Source: Straminergon stramineum (taxonomy: Eukaryota; Streptophyta; Bryopsida; Hypnales; Calliergonaceae). Taken from it: a DNA stretch of 64,000 bases. Numbering within the stretch: the first letter of the stretch is position 1; each line of letters begins with the position of its first letter. Position numbers and translations under genes: made by a program. This document shows, one piece after another, positions 1-12,455 of the stretch. The notes beneath the pieces were generated by a model that saw only the letters and a list, made by a program, of their open reading frames with translations, made no database searches and was not told where the DNA came from. The stretch is from NCBI GenBank assembly GCA_963920665.1, contig OY987271.1:7567350-7631349 (forward strand). The letters are read 5' to 3'.

Positions 1-2776
1 GTAATGTATAGATCATGTTGTAGTTGGTATTAATAGTGCCATACTATATAGCTCATAGTATCTTCACACATCATCCATTCTACATCATGCAAACAATATA
101 GGCCATAAAGTCCATCAACGTCTTTGGGATTTAAACTTCAAGCCCCCCTTGCATCAATTTCTTTATATTTTAGTGTTGTACCATCTAAGGATTTAGCAAT
201 GTTATTATGTTACGACAAATTTGTGATTTGATGATTTAAAGAGGCTAGAAGTTTAGGTCTACAATGGGAAAGGTCTTTGAATTTACTTTGGTGCAAAAAA
301 AAGAGATCCATTGCTATCATTATAGGCGTGTACAAGAATCTCATCAAACTACTTTAGATTTGTTCTTCCATTACACTTTGATGTATGATGACATTCATAT
401 TTTATGTATTTTCATCCTTTATTATTATAAGTGTTATTGTTGTTAATTCCAAAGTCACCTAAACGTTATTCATGTAAGTGTTACAAATTGTCTATGCTAC
501 ACCCGATAAGTGTTAAAATATTAATACCACACAAGAGTTACAAGTTTCTTTGCTCCTAAGTGTTAACAAGATATCAAGGGTAGAATGTAGAGAGTTAAAA
601 AAGCATTATTTTAACTCATAATGCCTTCCCTCTTTCTACACCCTTAGATTTGTAAAAAAACCCTACATATAGACATTAGTAATCAACTATTAGACCTAGC
701 ATTATGTCCCATAATCTTCTTGAGCCTTCTAGTTCTCAAGGATTCTCTAATCCTTTGCAAGTGAACAATCTGTAAGAAATAAATGGTATTGTAACTTATT
801 GGCAAAATGGACAAGATAAGTGAATCCTTTGAAAGAGATATCAACATTGTTGTTTTAAGAATGAAAACATGCCTAGAAGATGGAGAAACAAGTAGTATTA
901 TACAATTTGGGTGTGCAACTTTGCAAATGGTATATTTCCATCATTGAATAAATTTTTAGACATACTACTAGTGCAAGGCCTCTTTACAATAATTGCATGA
1001 TTTTGGATGAATATGATCTAACAAGTGTGGACGTTTGAATGGATGAAAATTGATGAAATGGAATGAATGTTGGATGAATGTTGTTGAAATTTAGATGAAG
1101 TTCGGGTGACAATTACACTATTTTAGAGAGTACAAAAATGGAGTATAAATCATTTTATATTGATTTATCTTAAATATTATGAACATATATAGTAGTACAA
1201 TTTATAAATCCGCATAGCTTTTACACTTAAATGCTACTTAGTGTTATTACTATAAGGCACATTAATTTGATGAATTTGAATAGTTATTGTTGTAATTTTA
1301 TAAAAGAAATTGTTTTTAAAAAATAGGAATATCCATAAAGCATAATTTAGCACTTTTGCCTTTTCAATTATAAAACTTGATTTTGACATTCAAAACAAGT
1401 GTTATTACTTTGAAAACAAAGCATTTTAGGTCTAGTTTCTACTCTAGTCAAAAACTTTTTAAAAATTATTTTGAAAATGTGTATTTATTTTAGTTCAAAA
1501 TTAGAAATTGAAAACCACATTACAAAATATAGAGTGACATAGAAATTTGATTAATTCTATGAAGTTCTACAAGATAATACATACTTGTAGTGAAATCTTT
1601 GTATTTTGTAATTGATAATTTTTTTCACTTTTTTCAATAATTCATAGTAACTTCAAATTGTCACAAGAAAAAATCTTTAAGAAATTTATGAATCATAGAT
1701 GACATATGATTTCATCTCTAAAAGAATATTTTTGCTCATATACTTTGTAGCAAAATGAAGGATTTTAAAAGTTAATTCAAAGAGATTTCCTATTCATGAT
1801 CACCCCTCTATTAGGGCAATGTAGGCCATTCTATTTCTGCATAGGAGGTGATGAACAATGACTAATTACGGCACAATTCCCGATGCAATTGTGGCACATT
1901 GCGATTGTTCTACAACTCTCTCAATATTGCAACTAGCCCTTGGTCTAAAAGGGGAAGGTTTATATGATCAAAGTGGGAGGAATGGAATCTTCAACTCAAA
2001 AGTTCATAGTAATAATGTTTTGAGAAAGAAAAATCTGGAAAATTATGGAAATCTTCTTTAATTTAATTTTTGCACACTGGAAAATCCCCACCCCACCCCA
2101 AAGAAACTTATCCTTTAGATAGGTGTAACTACTTAATTGGTTGGAAATGGGAAATCTCCCTTTCAAAGGCTTGAGATTATCATTGATCATTTAATTATTC
2201 CAAGTCATTTTACTGTGCTTAATCAAAGACATCCATATTTACACTTTTGGGTTCATTTGAGAGCTTATAATGAATTATAATCTACTTTTGACAAGCCAGT
2301 ATGACAACTCAATTTTTTTGAACAACAAATTTGAGTGTCAAGAGTAGGAGGTGGAGTGTGTGTCTGCGTGAATCAAATACCAGTTGTATGAAGTGATGGG
2401 AAGGAGATGAAAAAACACAAATCCATCCTATTTTGCAAAAGTGTTGCTTTTTTTGGTTTCTCAAAAACATGCTTCCATTGCTAATTTTTTCACACAACCA
2501 ATCTTTGATGAAGTAGTGGGTTGTCTTTGAGTGTAACAAGGTTTAAACCCTTTAAGACTTGAATCTTTTTTGGAGCTTTTGTACACTTTTGCTTATATCT
2601 TTGTAAAAATATTAAATTTATCCCATTTATATCAAATTGAAGGTTGTCTTATACAAACTCTAGCACTCTGTATCTAAAATATGGACGTGATTAAGGGCTA
2701 AATAAACCAATTTTTGCTTCACCAATGCCAATGACTAGTCTTTGATGTACACTGTTCTATTTATTAAAGAGTTGGT
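1..2776. other. AT-rich intergenic sequence, no gene recognised
   Basis: Sequence is strongly AT-rich with frequent stops in all frames. Short open frames (for example near 264-446 and 1858-2061) have no codon-like composition, no recognisable motif and no convincing splice context. I see no TIR pair or tandem array here. It lies downstream of the minus-strand coiled-coil gene that ends at 2777. Confidence 0.5.
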
Positions 2777-5700
2777 TCATGCAGTTTCGAGTCCATCCCG
2801 ATTGTTCTCCCGATTTTCCTTCTCTGCTAATCTCACCTCGTGCGCAAGAGTGTTCATCATAGTAGTGACATTTGCTTTTGCAACCTTCTCTGCAAATAAC
2901 AAATCCATCATGGCTTTGGACTCATCTTGCAGACTTTTAAATCTCAAGTTGTCACTTGCACAAGCGGTGTTGGCTGCATCTCCCTTAGCCGTCCACTCCA
3001 AAGATTCCACTACCATATCTTCCAAGCTCTTACGTTTCACCTACATTATAAGTGCAATAGCCTCCTAAGTTTACAAAAAAAGTGTATTTCAACCCTAGGA
3101 AGAATAATCCTACTTTGGAATATAGTCAATGCTACTAATAACTTATTGGGATTAAAACAAAGTGAATTTGAAGGTCAATCTAGCTTACAGATATGGAAGT
3201 CTCAAGTGGTTGAACCTTGGCTATCAGCTTTGCAATCTCCTCTTTGAGATAGATGGCATGTTTGTTGTCATCACAAACTTTCTTATACAAGTTCTTTAAA
3301 TGGAAAAGAAATCTTTGTAACCTTCTTACCTCTAGAGCAAACACATCTCTCTGCACTATCGCCTCCTATAAGCCCACTACAAATTTTATTTGTCATGATT
3401 TTCAGAATCATAGGTTCATTATACATTTATATTTGATTTTGCGGCACATACGATTTTGATGGCTAGAAAAGCACTTCCAATAAGTACAAGGCTACCAACT
3501 TGCAATATTTATTAAATAGTCATGAATATTTGTGTTTGAATAGTTAACAAGAAAAGAAAGCTCTAAAATGCAACATAAGTTTGATTCAGGAATAGCTCAC
3601 ATTAAATACAAATTCAAATCCTCATTCTTGCTCCAAGATGCATATGTATGCAAACTCTATGACCTACATGGGAATTGAAACAAATTGGTGTATAGGAATA
3701 TGCTATAATGTCAACCATACTTGACCACTTCAAAAATAAATTCCCAAAATCCTTGTAATCTAACTAATTCCAAAGGCTATTGAAGTTTAGTACTATGCAG
3801 TGAGGAATAGAATATTGAAGTTGTTATCGGGACTCAATCACATCTCTTAGACCGACTCATGGTAACAATCAACAACTCATCTATTTATAAACTTGGCTAG
3901 ACTTATTACCAAGATGTGTAAGCATGACTTGGCTAAAAGTTTGTAGCCACTGATATCTAAAATGGGTTTGTCTACTGATATGAGGTTCACAACCTCCCAC
4001 TATAAAATTGCATAAGAAATTCATATGTAATCATAAACAATTGATCACTCTTATACAGGGAGTGATCTCACTTTACAGCTATATGGTAATCTTCCAATGA
4101 AACCGCACTCCTAAATGTGTTAGAATACATAAGTGACACAAACAGTGTCTTCTACCTAATTAAAAGCAAGATAAATGTTTCATATAAAGGAGCAATTAAA
4201 GGACACAATGGATTGACTCTATACAGGTGAAATACTTTGCATTGGATCTCACAATTGCATGTGGTCACATGGTAGGACTGAAAATGAGAATACTCAACAG
4301 AGCCTTACTTGAGTCCTCATGAATTGGGTGTCCAAGTGGAGCTTTCTTGTGGTCTCTGTGTTTGAAGCACATGTGGTCTCAAGTTCCATAAGCCGCCTTC
4401 GGAACCCTGCAACACCCCTCCCAATTGTCTACAATGAAAATACATGTTCCAACATGTAAGATTGTCAACTCACATATATAATGTCAATTTCATTAAATTG
4501 GCAGTATTTGACAAAGAAAAAAATTGTGACATATATCTTCACAAAGGTCTAATTTCAAGCCACAAACTAGGACATGTATAGATTTTGGTTTTAGGCTCTA
4601 CTTGAACTGCGCCAAAGTAATGGAATATCGCCAATTTATGGAAATTAACTTTATAAATCCCAATGACTATATACTACAGAGTTGATTGTACAAACCTTTT
4701 AGCTTGGACTTTAGTTTTGTGAGAGTTCCAGTCTGAGGTGCTTCCAAACCTGAAGTCTCCAAAAATTCGATTTGGCTTTCAAATCGCCTGGTAATCATTC
4801 CATGAAGGTATTAATGTATTAACAACAAGTCCAATGACTAAAAGCATGAGACAAGGGTTGTATGGAGGACTTGATGTTTACAAGCCCCACCATGCAACCC
4901 AAAGTTCTGTAGGGGATGGAAGGCAATGAAGTCCACTATGCAAAGTACATTCAAACCTCTTTAATATGACCACTAAAATGGCATTCTAGAATATTCTCCA
5001 CACTTGCCACACTATTATCACTGATTGTAACACACTATTACATATTCAAAGTATCTCATAATTTTTGTGGTCATAACCTAAGCAATCAAATCAAAGAAGT
5101 CAAAGTGTGGATAAAAACAAATGTCAAGGAGATCAACCCCTAAAAGACCTTCTCTTGTGAATTTTTGATTCCAAAGACCTATGCACATACGGGTCGGCAT
5201 GGCAATTCAAGCCTCATCACAAAAACTACTTGCTCCACTAAATAGGTTTTATGATCACCATATGTAACCTTGAGCACAATTTCTTGTCCCCCAATCTAAA
5301 AAATATATTCTCCTTCTTTATCAAATCAAAATTGGCTACCATGATTAGTGCGTCTTGACATGAGCATGATGAAGTCGAAATTGGGGATTATCTATTTGTA
5401 GGGTTTTAAAGCATAGACTTGAAGGAAGCAACTCTATAAAATCCTAGGTTCCCTCATGTGTAGTACAAACTAGCGAATAATGTATAATAGATTAGGGTTT
5501 ATTTCAAGACAAGCCCTTTGGTTGCAATCAAACATACATCTGCAAAAGCATCGTAACATAACTATACAAATGCTTGATTGTTGCACTATTAGGGTTACAT
5601 TTCTCATTTCCAAGCCAAAGGAGAAACAATAAACGTGAAAAAATAGACCTGCTCTCTGTTTGCATTGCATTGTGATAGTCCTTGTGCACCCTCAAGTGAA

Positions 5701-5923
5701 ACTTTTGATCCTGAAAGGCCTCCTGCAATGCTTGCACTTCCTCCAAGAGGGATTCTTTGTCTCGATGAATGCCGTAATAAGGCATGCATTTCCTCTTTTG
5801 CTTGAGAGGGAGGTTGGGTCTAGAGATTCTATTCTCTTTGATGGATTGGCATGAATCCAGGTATGGGTCTTTGTCATCCGAGTCATCGTCACTTGACAAA
5901 TCCAGTGCAAAGTTCATCTCCAT
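2777..5923 (-). CDS. Hypothetical coiled-coil protein, multi-exon (incomplete model)
   Basis: Three blocks on the minus strand look like exons of one gene. The 5' block (5923 to about 5649) starts at an ATG in good context and encodes an acidic Asp/Ser-rich N terminus, a basic stretch and a charged helix (LLEEVQALQEAF), ending at a possible donor AG|GTCTAT. The middle block (3365-3189, 59 codons) sits between TATAG and GTAAGC and encodes a heptad-rich helix. The last block (3040-2777) follows TAATGTAG, continues in phase from the middle block, encodes another helix rich in Glu, Lys and Ala, and ends at a stop. The middle and last blocks join exactly in frame (phase 0). The first ends in phase 2 and does not, so at least one exon or a different splice site is missing. 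I do not recognise the family; a structural or DNA-associated coiled-coil role would be a guess. A retrotransposon-derived frame is an alternative. Confidence 0.45.
3366..5648. other. Presumed intron region of the coiled-coil gene
   Basis: AT-rich, gene-poor sequence lying between the first and middle exon-like blocks of the coiled-coil gene. Around 5130-5400 the minus strand has stop-interrupted frames that might be an old coding remnant, but nothing I can name. TCAACCCCTAAAAGACC near 5133 resembles one end of the TTAA elements found later in the window, without a partner end. Confidence 0.3.
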
Positions 5924-6181
5924 GGTAGCACTTGAGATTTTGTAGTTGGTTTTTGATAGTAGGTTTTGAAATTATGTTATGTACTGACAACATGTGTCAA
6001 GATCCATGTCAGACTCCAAGTTGAAACATCTACATTGCTTACTTGAGGGTATGAGCCACAAATCCAACACCCTAAACCTAGAGAAGGACATCAATGCAAC
6101 ACTTCAAACTCCATAAGAACCATGACTAAAGCTCCAAACTGATGAGTTTGGACCTGTGTCCTCAGTGGCTTGCACCATACC

Positions 6182-6297
6182 CTCTCTATTTCCAAGGAGG
6201 CTTGCTTGCATCTGAAACTCCACAACCAGAAAAATTCTTCACGAGCATTTCCACCGACCTCAATCTCAGCTTGATCATCGAGGTTGAGAATATCCAT
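6182..6297 (-). CDS. Possible exon of unknown gene
   Basis: On the minus strand an ATG at 6297 opens a frame that begins MDILNLDDQAEIEVGG and continues with an acidic then aromatic stretch to ...ASLEIER. It is followed directly by AGG|GTATGG, an acceptable donor site. GC content and codon choice are higher than in the surrounding DNA. I cannot place it in a family, and its phase does not match the exon-like block at 5923, so it may be a separate gene, a 5' exon in another frame, or chance. Confidence 0.25.
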
Positions 6298-6925
6298 CTC
6301 CGCCAGGCGCAATTTGAACAGCCGGATGCGAAGAAATCGCCCATGGGGATTCTATAAGGACGAAAGGGCAATGCCTCTTTGCAGTGTCTATTGGAGAGGT
6401 GAAAAGACTTTGAACCAATACTCTAACGTTAAACCCTAAACCCCATCCACTAAGTCAGAGGTTTCAGATGTCTGCTGAAATGGATGTTGAAGGTGAATAT
6501 AAAGAACTCATGAATGTTCATCACAGCATTCATTAACAGAGAATTTCTTAGGACTTTCAAAGTGGTGATTGTCATGTTACGACAACCCAAAGCCTCCGTC
6601 ATGGAATGCATCTCATCCACACCCACTAAACCTCAATTGACTGACTGCGGAAGGAAATTAAACGAACACCCGAGGAAAGCATGCACAAGACAGAATGGCG
6701 AATGAAAAAGAGACTAAGAGCAATATGCTCATTGCAAGGTCTGGCATAAAAGTACAAGAATATACACAAAGACATTCACGCCCGCAGTGGAACGACAATC
6801 CCAACTGCGGCCTGAAGAAAATTTTCTAAGTTCCGTGGGACTGCCATGATCCCAAAGTCAGTGCTCCCGGGACTCTCGACAAGAATCGCGTGCTTGGTCA
6901 CGGAGACACAACCGTAACACCTCTC

Positions 6926-6948
6926 AAACCCTAAACCCTAACCCTAAC
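6926..6948 (+). repeat. Short telomere-like (telo-box) repeat
   Basis: Three consecutive plant-type telomere units (AAACCCTAAACCCTAACCC core) lie in a GC-richer island. Similar short runs occur near 6426-6440 and 55660-55683. In plants such telo-boxes are often found near transcription starts of housekeeping genes; three units are too few to be a true interstitial telomere array. Confidence 0.55.
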
Positions 6949-7041
6949 TCAGAGTACAATATGCACAGGAGGTCAAATGGCAAGAAGACGAAAGCTACGA
7001 TATGGAGTTCCATCTTTGCCCGTTGGTAGGACGAGACCTCC

Positions 7042-7175
7042 ATGGCGATGACCAGGACGATTCCTGCTGTTTTTGATGTTTGCTTTGTGTCTCGCCTTTG
7101 TGCGCTCTTCTCCACGGCGTGGCCCACGAGGAACTTGAGTTTCGTCTCGATTTTTGCAATTTCTCCATCTGCCAT
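7042..7175 (-). CDS. Possible first exon, unknown protein
   Basis: ATG at 7175 (minus) opens MADGEIAKIETKLKFLVG, a short amphipathic, Lys/Glu-rich helix that continues to about residue 45 in GC-rich DNA with the telo-box just downstream. No family is recognised and I find no firm donor site. It could be an exon of a small gene upstream of the coiled-coil gene, or a chance frame. Confidence 0.22.
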
Positions 7176-7632
7176 AGACAGAGCAAAACCGTTTACCAGG
7201 TTAGCTCATGGAATTCAGAAAAATCTCTACGAAGGTAAGAGACCCCATTTGCGCCACAATTCAGTAGTCACCCCTACTTGTGCCACTATTTGTCAATAGT
7301 GTACATTTCAAATTTTCAAATCTTATGATTGCTTGATTGATGGAGGGGTTGGCTCTACGCCAGAATTACAGGGTCTTGCTCAGGTATAACCGAAATTGCA
7401 CTCTCAAGTTGAACTCTCTTCCATGGTAGCACATCTTCTGGGCTGGCTTCTGGCATAGGCCAATTTAGATTCTGAGACTCTAATCCATAACGAAACCTTA
7501 CTGCAACAGATGTCTTGCATTCACCTGTTTAGAATCTAATGCTTTGACAGCACAATTTAGATTCCTGAGCTTCTATGACGGAGTGGGAGCCCCACCTGAT
7601 TTCGGAATTCACACTAAGTAGACAGAAGACTG

Positions 7633-10600
7633 TTAAGGAGAGACATGTGCATTGCAGTGGAAGGCCATTCGCAACTGCGAAGGTTTAAGATTTTGTACCA
7701 ATTCCATCATGATGGCGTGATTCCGTTCGAGCTCCGTGTACTTGACCCTCATGGTCGTGAGCTCCGTCTGCAACGCGCGAATCTCCATTTGATTCGTCGT
7801 GTGCAGCATCGCCTGCGAGTCGGTCGCATTGTCGTCTCGCATTCGCGGTGGTTGTGACTGGTGAAAGCCCCCGTGGTCGGCGATGGCGCGACCCTCGTCG
7901 ATCGACTGGTTGATTCCCGTGATGGCTTCTCGCAGCTTCAGCTGCTCCCCGAATAAAACCTGGACGACAATGCGGAGCGGAAGACGCTCGTTCTGCGCAG
8001 CGTGCATGCATGCCGCAACGGAGAATCGCTGGCTGTCCAAAATCCGGCAGAGTTTCTTCTTCTCCAGTTCCGTCAAACTCGAGTGAATCTGGATCCACAG
8101 GGTTAACAATCAGCACGGCCATTCCTGTACCAGGATGGAGAATTCCAGCATTGCTCAAGTAGATCCTAAGCCAGGGTTGCATACGTCAAAGAATCGAGAA
8201 TCCCAGCATCACTGACCTTGAGATAGGTGTCGATTGCTCTGTAAAGCCCATCGGCTGAGACTCTTGAAGCATCGGGCACAGCTTCCGCCAGAGACTGAAA
8301 CTTCGCCAGCGGCAATTTGCTGTCGCGAGCAACTTCGGCGAGATAGGAATCCAGCAGCTTCGCCACCAACTTACAGCGCGTGCTCGCCTGCGCTTGCTTG
8401 GTGGCAGACGCGCCACTCATGAAGAGCGCTCCGAAGATCTTCTTGTTGAAGAACTTGTTCTTCAGCCTCGGTCCCAACCCTGGCTCCTGGAATTCAACGT
8501 CCACACTCACCACGTCAACCAATACAGCCTCACGGTTTCCAGAGTGAGCACCAAATTTTACTTTTCCTACTACAGTCATTTCTTCTTCGTGACTGTAAAT
8601 GTCACCAGGCAATGTTCCAGGATATAATAAGATACATGTAAAGACATATTCATTATCAATCATAGATTTCACGAGAATTTCACAAATGTGGATCCATGTA
8701 TACGTTACTCTATAATTTGATTATATTTCTGAGGACCCCTGGCTAATAAAACGTTGCGTGGCACCCACCGCGCGATGCGTTACACGTGCCAGGAAGTGAT
8801 CCAGGAGACGGTTCACGAGCGAGCAATTCCCGGGATCCATGATGAGCACCACTTTTTTTTTTCTCATTGCAATCATCTCTTCTTCATAATTCTAAGTTTC
8901 ACCAGGAAATCATCCTAGGGTTAAAAACGATGCATGCTGAAACATATTTTGTGTGAATCATAGAACGCCTCAAGATAATCATGGATACTTCCCAAATCTG
9001 GATCCATAGAAAGTTATACTCAAGTTTTTATTATTTTTCTGAGGACCCCTGCTAATCAAATGTTGCGTGATGCGTTACCTGTGCCAGGAAGTGATCCAGG
9101 AGCCTGCTCACGAGGTCGACGTCATACAGATACTCACTCGTATGACTGAACGACGGAATGAGCAAATCGCTCAAAGTCGACTGATCCATCTGCATCCCCG
9201 CCTTCTTCTCCAACACCGCTCGACACCCCACCGAACACCCAAACATATTCGCTCCTCGCAGAAACCTCAGCAGAAACCGACACCCCACCGCATCTCTCTC
9301 CTTCGGCACCAATGTGACCATTCTCTCAATAATAAACCGATTCTTGTTCACATCAAGCAGCTTCACCGGCGCAGCTTCCGGGGAGAATTCATGCGTCGGG
9401 GAGTTTAGTCGACTAAACGCCGGCGTACTCGGGGAGTTCAGTTTGGGTGAATTCTCCGCCGACTGTTTGAACACGCCAGGCAATGATTTCTGTCCGTACA
9501 GCTCAAGTACACCCCCCATAAGCTTCGGGTGCATGAGGCTCCTTGCCATGGCGTTCATCACTTTCTCAAAGCAGTGGAGACTCAGTGAAGAGACTTCCTC
9601 GTACCACCAAGTAATGTGATGGCCCATCTTCGTGACGCAAGCTTTGCGAGCGATGGATTGGCTGCAACGTTGGATGATTTGGAGATGCTCAGCCCAGGGA
9701 AGGAGCGTCTCGCAGGAAGTGAGCACCAGCATGGATTCGTGCCAGGAGTTCAGCACGACGGAGTTGAGGTAAGCTTCGGCTTTGGAACTCACGTTGCCTT
9801 CCTCGAGTGTTTCAGTCATTTCGAGATACTCGGAGACGCAGCGGAGGCCAGCGACGTTGTGAGGGGTGAGCTCGACGTCGATGCCGTAGCAGAACTTCGC
9901 AGCGAGGGCAAAGGAGGCTGCGCCGCCAGGAACCGAGCCCAGGTTGATGCACGCGGTTTCCGAGTACGGGAACTTCGCGGCCAGGCGGTGGAGGAGCGCG
10001 CTGCGAGAGAGGATGGGGAGCTGCACATACATTGGCTTCGACGTCAAAAAAACGGAAGAGACGCAACCAGTGCTTGGCGAAATTCGCAGAATTCACGCGG
10101 CAGACTCGAGCTGCAGAAACGCATTGCAAAACTGGAACCTCTGGCTCTATAAGATGAAGCTCTTGTCTCTCTAACCAACCGCCCTTAGACTTTGAAAATT
10201 ACTCATCTTATCATGAAGATCAGGAAGATACCCACCCCCCACCCCGACCCCGCAAGTGCAGACACTTCCCCACCACTAACAGAAATCTCTCAACTTTGGA
10301 AGCTCGAACTCTCTCACCTTCGAAATCTACAATATCCTATCATTGAAAGCTAAAAAAATATCCTTTAAAGGTAAATCTCCCATCTCTGGGAAGATAAATC
10401 TTTCAATGTTGGAAAGCTAAAAACCTGTGTTGGGAGTCCGAATCTCTCAATATTGGAAGCGAATTCTCTCATATTTGGAATCTAAATCTTTCAAGCTTCG
10501 AATCAAGTTTGGAGGCAAAAGATCCTCTTCTATGGAGCCCTTGACAAAAAATCCTGGCGGTGCACAAGAAAAATGCTGAGAACTACACTCATGCAAACAC

Positions 10601-11251
10601 GAGATATTTGGCTTCCCAGCAAACACGAGAGAGATTCAGGTCATGCGTTGGGGCCCACGGATAATGCAAATATAGTGCGAGAATTTGCATAGAAAAGCGA
10701 ACAATTAAATGCGGGTTTAGTGGGGGGGAACAAACCTTGTGAAGATGGAAGCTGATCTCGTTGATTTCCACAAGCAAATCACTCGGCTTGTCGGTGGTAA
10801 CAGTCCTGAAATCCAGGACAACCCAATCCACTGTAAGGTAATATGTACAATGATAAACACACAGACACAGATACAGTGACTAAACAGGATACTTTCCAAT
10901 GCAGCAATGTGGCAAACTCCGTAGCCCGGATGCGAGAAAATCCTGTTATCAGTACCATGTTCTGCTGTTGATAGGCTCGAAGCACGCCACTTCCCCCTCA
11001 AAGTCACTCGAAATTCGCACCGCGTCCCCCACGAGATGGTTAACGATCCGGTTGAGATGATGCGCATGAGGCTCCTCACAGCTGGTGACGGAGCTCGTTT
11101 CCGTGGAGTCGCGGGGCGACAACACCGTCGTGGGACTGACGGACAGCGTCTCCGGCTGATGAGACGACCTGCTCTCCCACCGCCTCTTGGAGAAGCTGGG
11201 CAGTCTGCTGGAACGGTGATCTCCACCATGACGACTCATCCACGACGACAT
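7633..11251 (-). CDS. BTB/POZ and NPH3 domain protein (NPH3/RPT2-like)
   Basis: Five minus-strand exons give one continuous 677-residue frame: 11251-10956, 10805-10736, 10020-9079, 8486-8217 and 8088-7633. All introns have GT..AG ends and phases match; the first junction creates a Trp codon (..[14 protein letters not shown]..). Residues 1-98 are a Ser/Arg-rich leader. A BTB fold follows at about 100-200 ([28 protein letters not shown]). The NPH3 region carries [25 protein letters not shown] core motifs near 213-232, [14 protein letters not shown] near 420-433, [10 protein letters not shown] near 517-526 and [22 protein letters not shown] near 552-572. A C-terminal coiled coil lies near 627-660. 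Known members are plasma-membrane-associated adaptors of phototropin blue-light signalling or auxin-linked processes and can act as CUL3 substrate adaptors. The length is usual for the family. The subfamily is not resolved, and the exact C terminus (after LVQNLKP) could be altered by a further splice. Confidence 0.9.
8555..9110. repeat. Imperfect tandem duplication over the exon-3/intron-3 boundary of the NPH3 gene
   Basis: Two diverged copies lie side by side, about 8555-8860 and 8873-9110. Shared landmarks are the TTCACCAGG stretch, GGATCCATA/G, CTGAGGACCCCTG, GCGTGATGCGTTAC-like sequence and GTGCCAGGAAGTGATCCAGGAG. The second copy includes the real 3' end of exon 3 and its donor (CACAG|GTAACG). 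In the first copy, inside the intron, the same place reads CACGTGTAAC, so the duplicated donor is altered. Confidence 0.7.
10280..10515. repeat. Degenerate minisatellite in intron 2 of the NPH3 gene
   Basis: A motif close to AATCTCTCAANNTTGGAAGC recurs with spacers of roughly 25-35 bp (for example near 10290, 10392, 10441 and 10470), heavily diverged. It lies entirely within the 715-bp second intron (10021-10735). Confidence 0.5.
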
Positions 11252-12455
11252 CCTGAAATTCTCAAAAATCTCGAACTTTTTTCCTTCTTCTACCTGTTAC
11301 AACTACGAAACCTTCAAGTTTTCAAATAAAACCGCGCCTCCCACCCCAGTCCCGAGCTCCAGCTGATGCAAAACCGAGCCAGTGACCGAGTTTGGGCTCA
11401 CTGGAAGCATCCCCTGCTGCACTGATATTAATAGGCAATGCGATAATGTGTGCATGCATAGCCTTCAGTGTTGCTCAGAATTCTATGGAGTGGAGCAGTA
11501 TTGGGACCAAATGAACACATTGGCCGTTCAGTTTACTCCGGGGTGGCCAGTCCTCCTGCAAATGGCTCAGGGGCTTCATGCGGGACAGGGCGGATTATTA
11601 TCAGAAGGAAAAGGCGAAGGCAAAGTCTTGGCTTCTTCTAGTCCAGTGGAGATGTCCAACCACTCCAGCGGCTGTTGAGTGGAAACTTATGAGTGGAAGA
11701 CAAGCTGATGAAGGCGATGGCTAATGATCGCGGGAGTATTATGGGGCCGTCTTTTGCTAAAACGGGACATCGGCTGGGCTTTCGTTATCATGAGTTTCTT
11801 CTCTCTGATTCCGAGCCACGGACCCACCAGCTGGAAAAAATTTCAAACAACAACGGTGGCATTAAATTGCTCTCATTCCATGCGCATTCAATTGAGTGGG
11901 GGTAAAAATGTCGTACTGGGGGCGCAAAATTCGTCTGTATGAATGCAGTATTAACCTGAGTACCTGATCAAAATGGGAATCAGGTTTAACACATTTGCAG
12001 GAGCTGTGGGACTGAGCCGTGGGAGCTGTGGGGGAAATTAATTAAATTCTCCACGAAGGACCTGTAAGCTCCAGCGACGTCCAAAGTTACAGCAATGGAT
12101 TTGAATGTGAGGAATCATTCTGGAACATGATGTACCTTACTCATTAATTTTGTAGTGAAGTGAAGTTTCATTGCTCACTTGTATCACAAAGAAGAATATG
12201 GATCACGTATGGATAAGTGGCATCTAAATACATGCGATCTTCAAACTTGTCATCTCCTTCCTCAATTCCTCTTCCGTCTGATGAGCAGAGGGTTACTTCA
12301 CAACATGCGGGAATGAATGCAGGAGAAATAATTCTTCCTCCGAGAGTGAAATTTTTATTGCACCAGTGACTGTGACCAAAACTGAAAATTGTAAACGGCA
12401 CAACCAACTGTTCTGAAGAGAAGCGTCCCAACAGTGTTGCTCTACTTCCCTGTAC
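11252..12455. other. 5' flank of the NPH3 gene
   Basis: GC-richer, largely repeat-free sequence upstream of the minus-strand NPH3 start codon, so it should hold its promoter and 5' UTR. Open frames on both strands here show no known motifs. I could not assign a TATA box with confidence. Confidence 0.4.

Noticed and set aside
6926..6948. Interstitial telomere or chromosome-fusion scar
   Set aside because: Only about three units; better explained as a telo-box near a promoter.
7685..8182. 165-codon minus-strand frame overlapping the NPH3 gene
   Set aside because: It is a shadow of exon 5 in another frame; the NPH3 frame carries the conserved motifs.
9616..10152. 178-codon plus-strand frame opposite NPH3 exon 3
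   Set aside because: Antisense shadow of a GC-rich coding exon; no independent motif.
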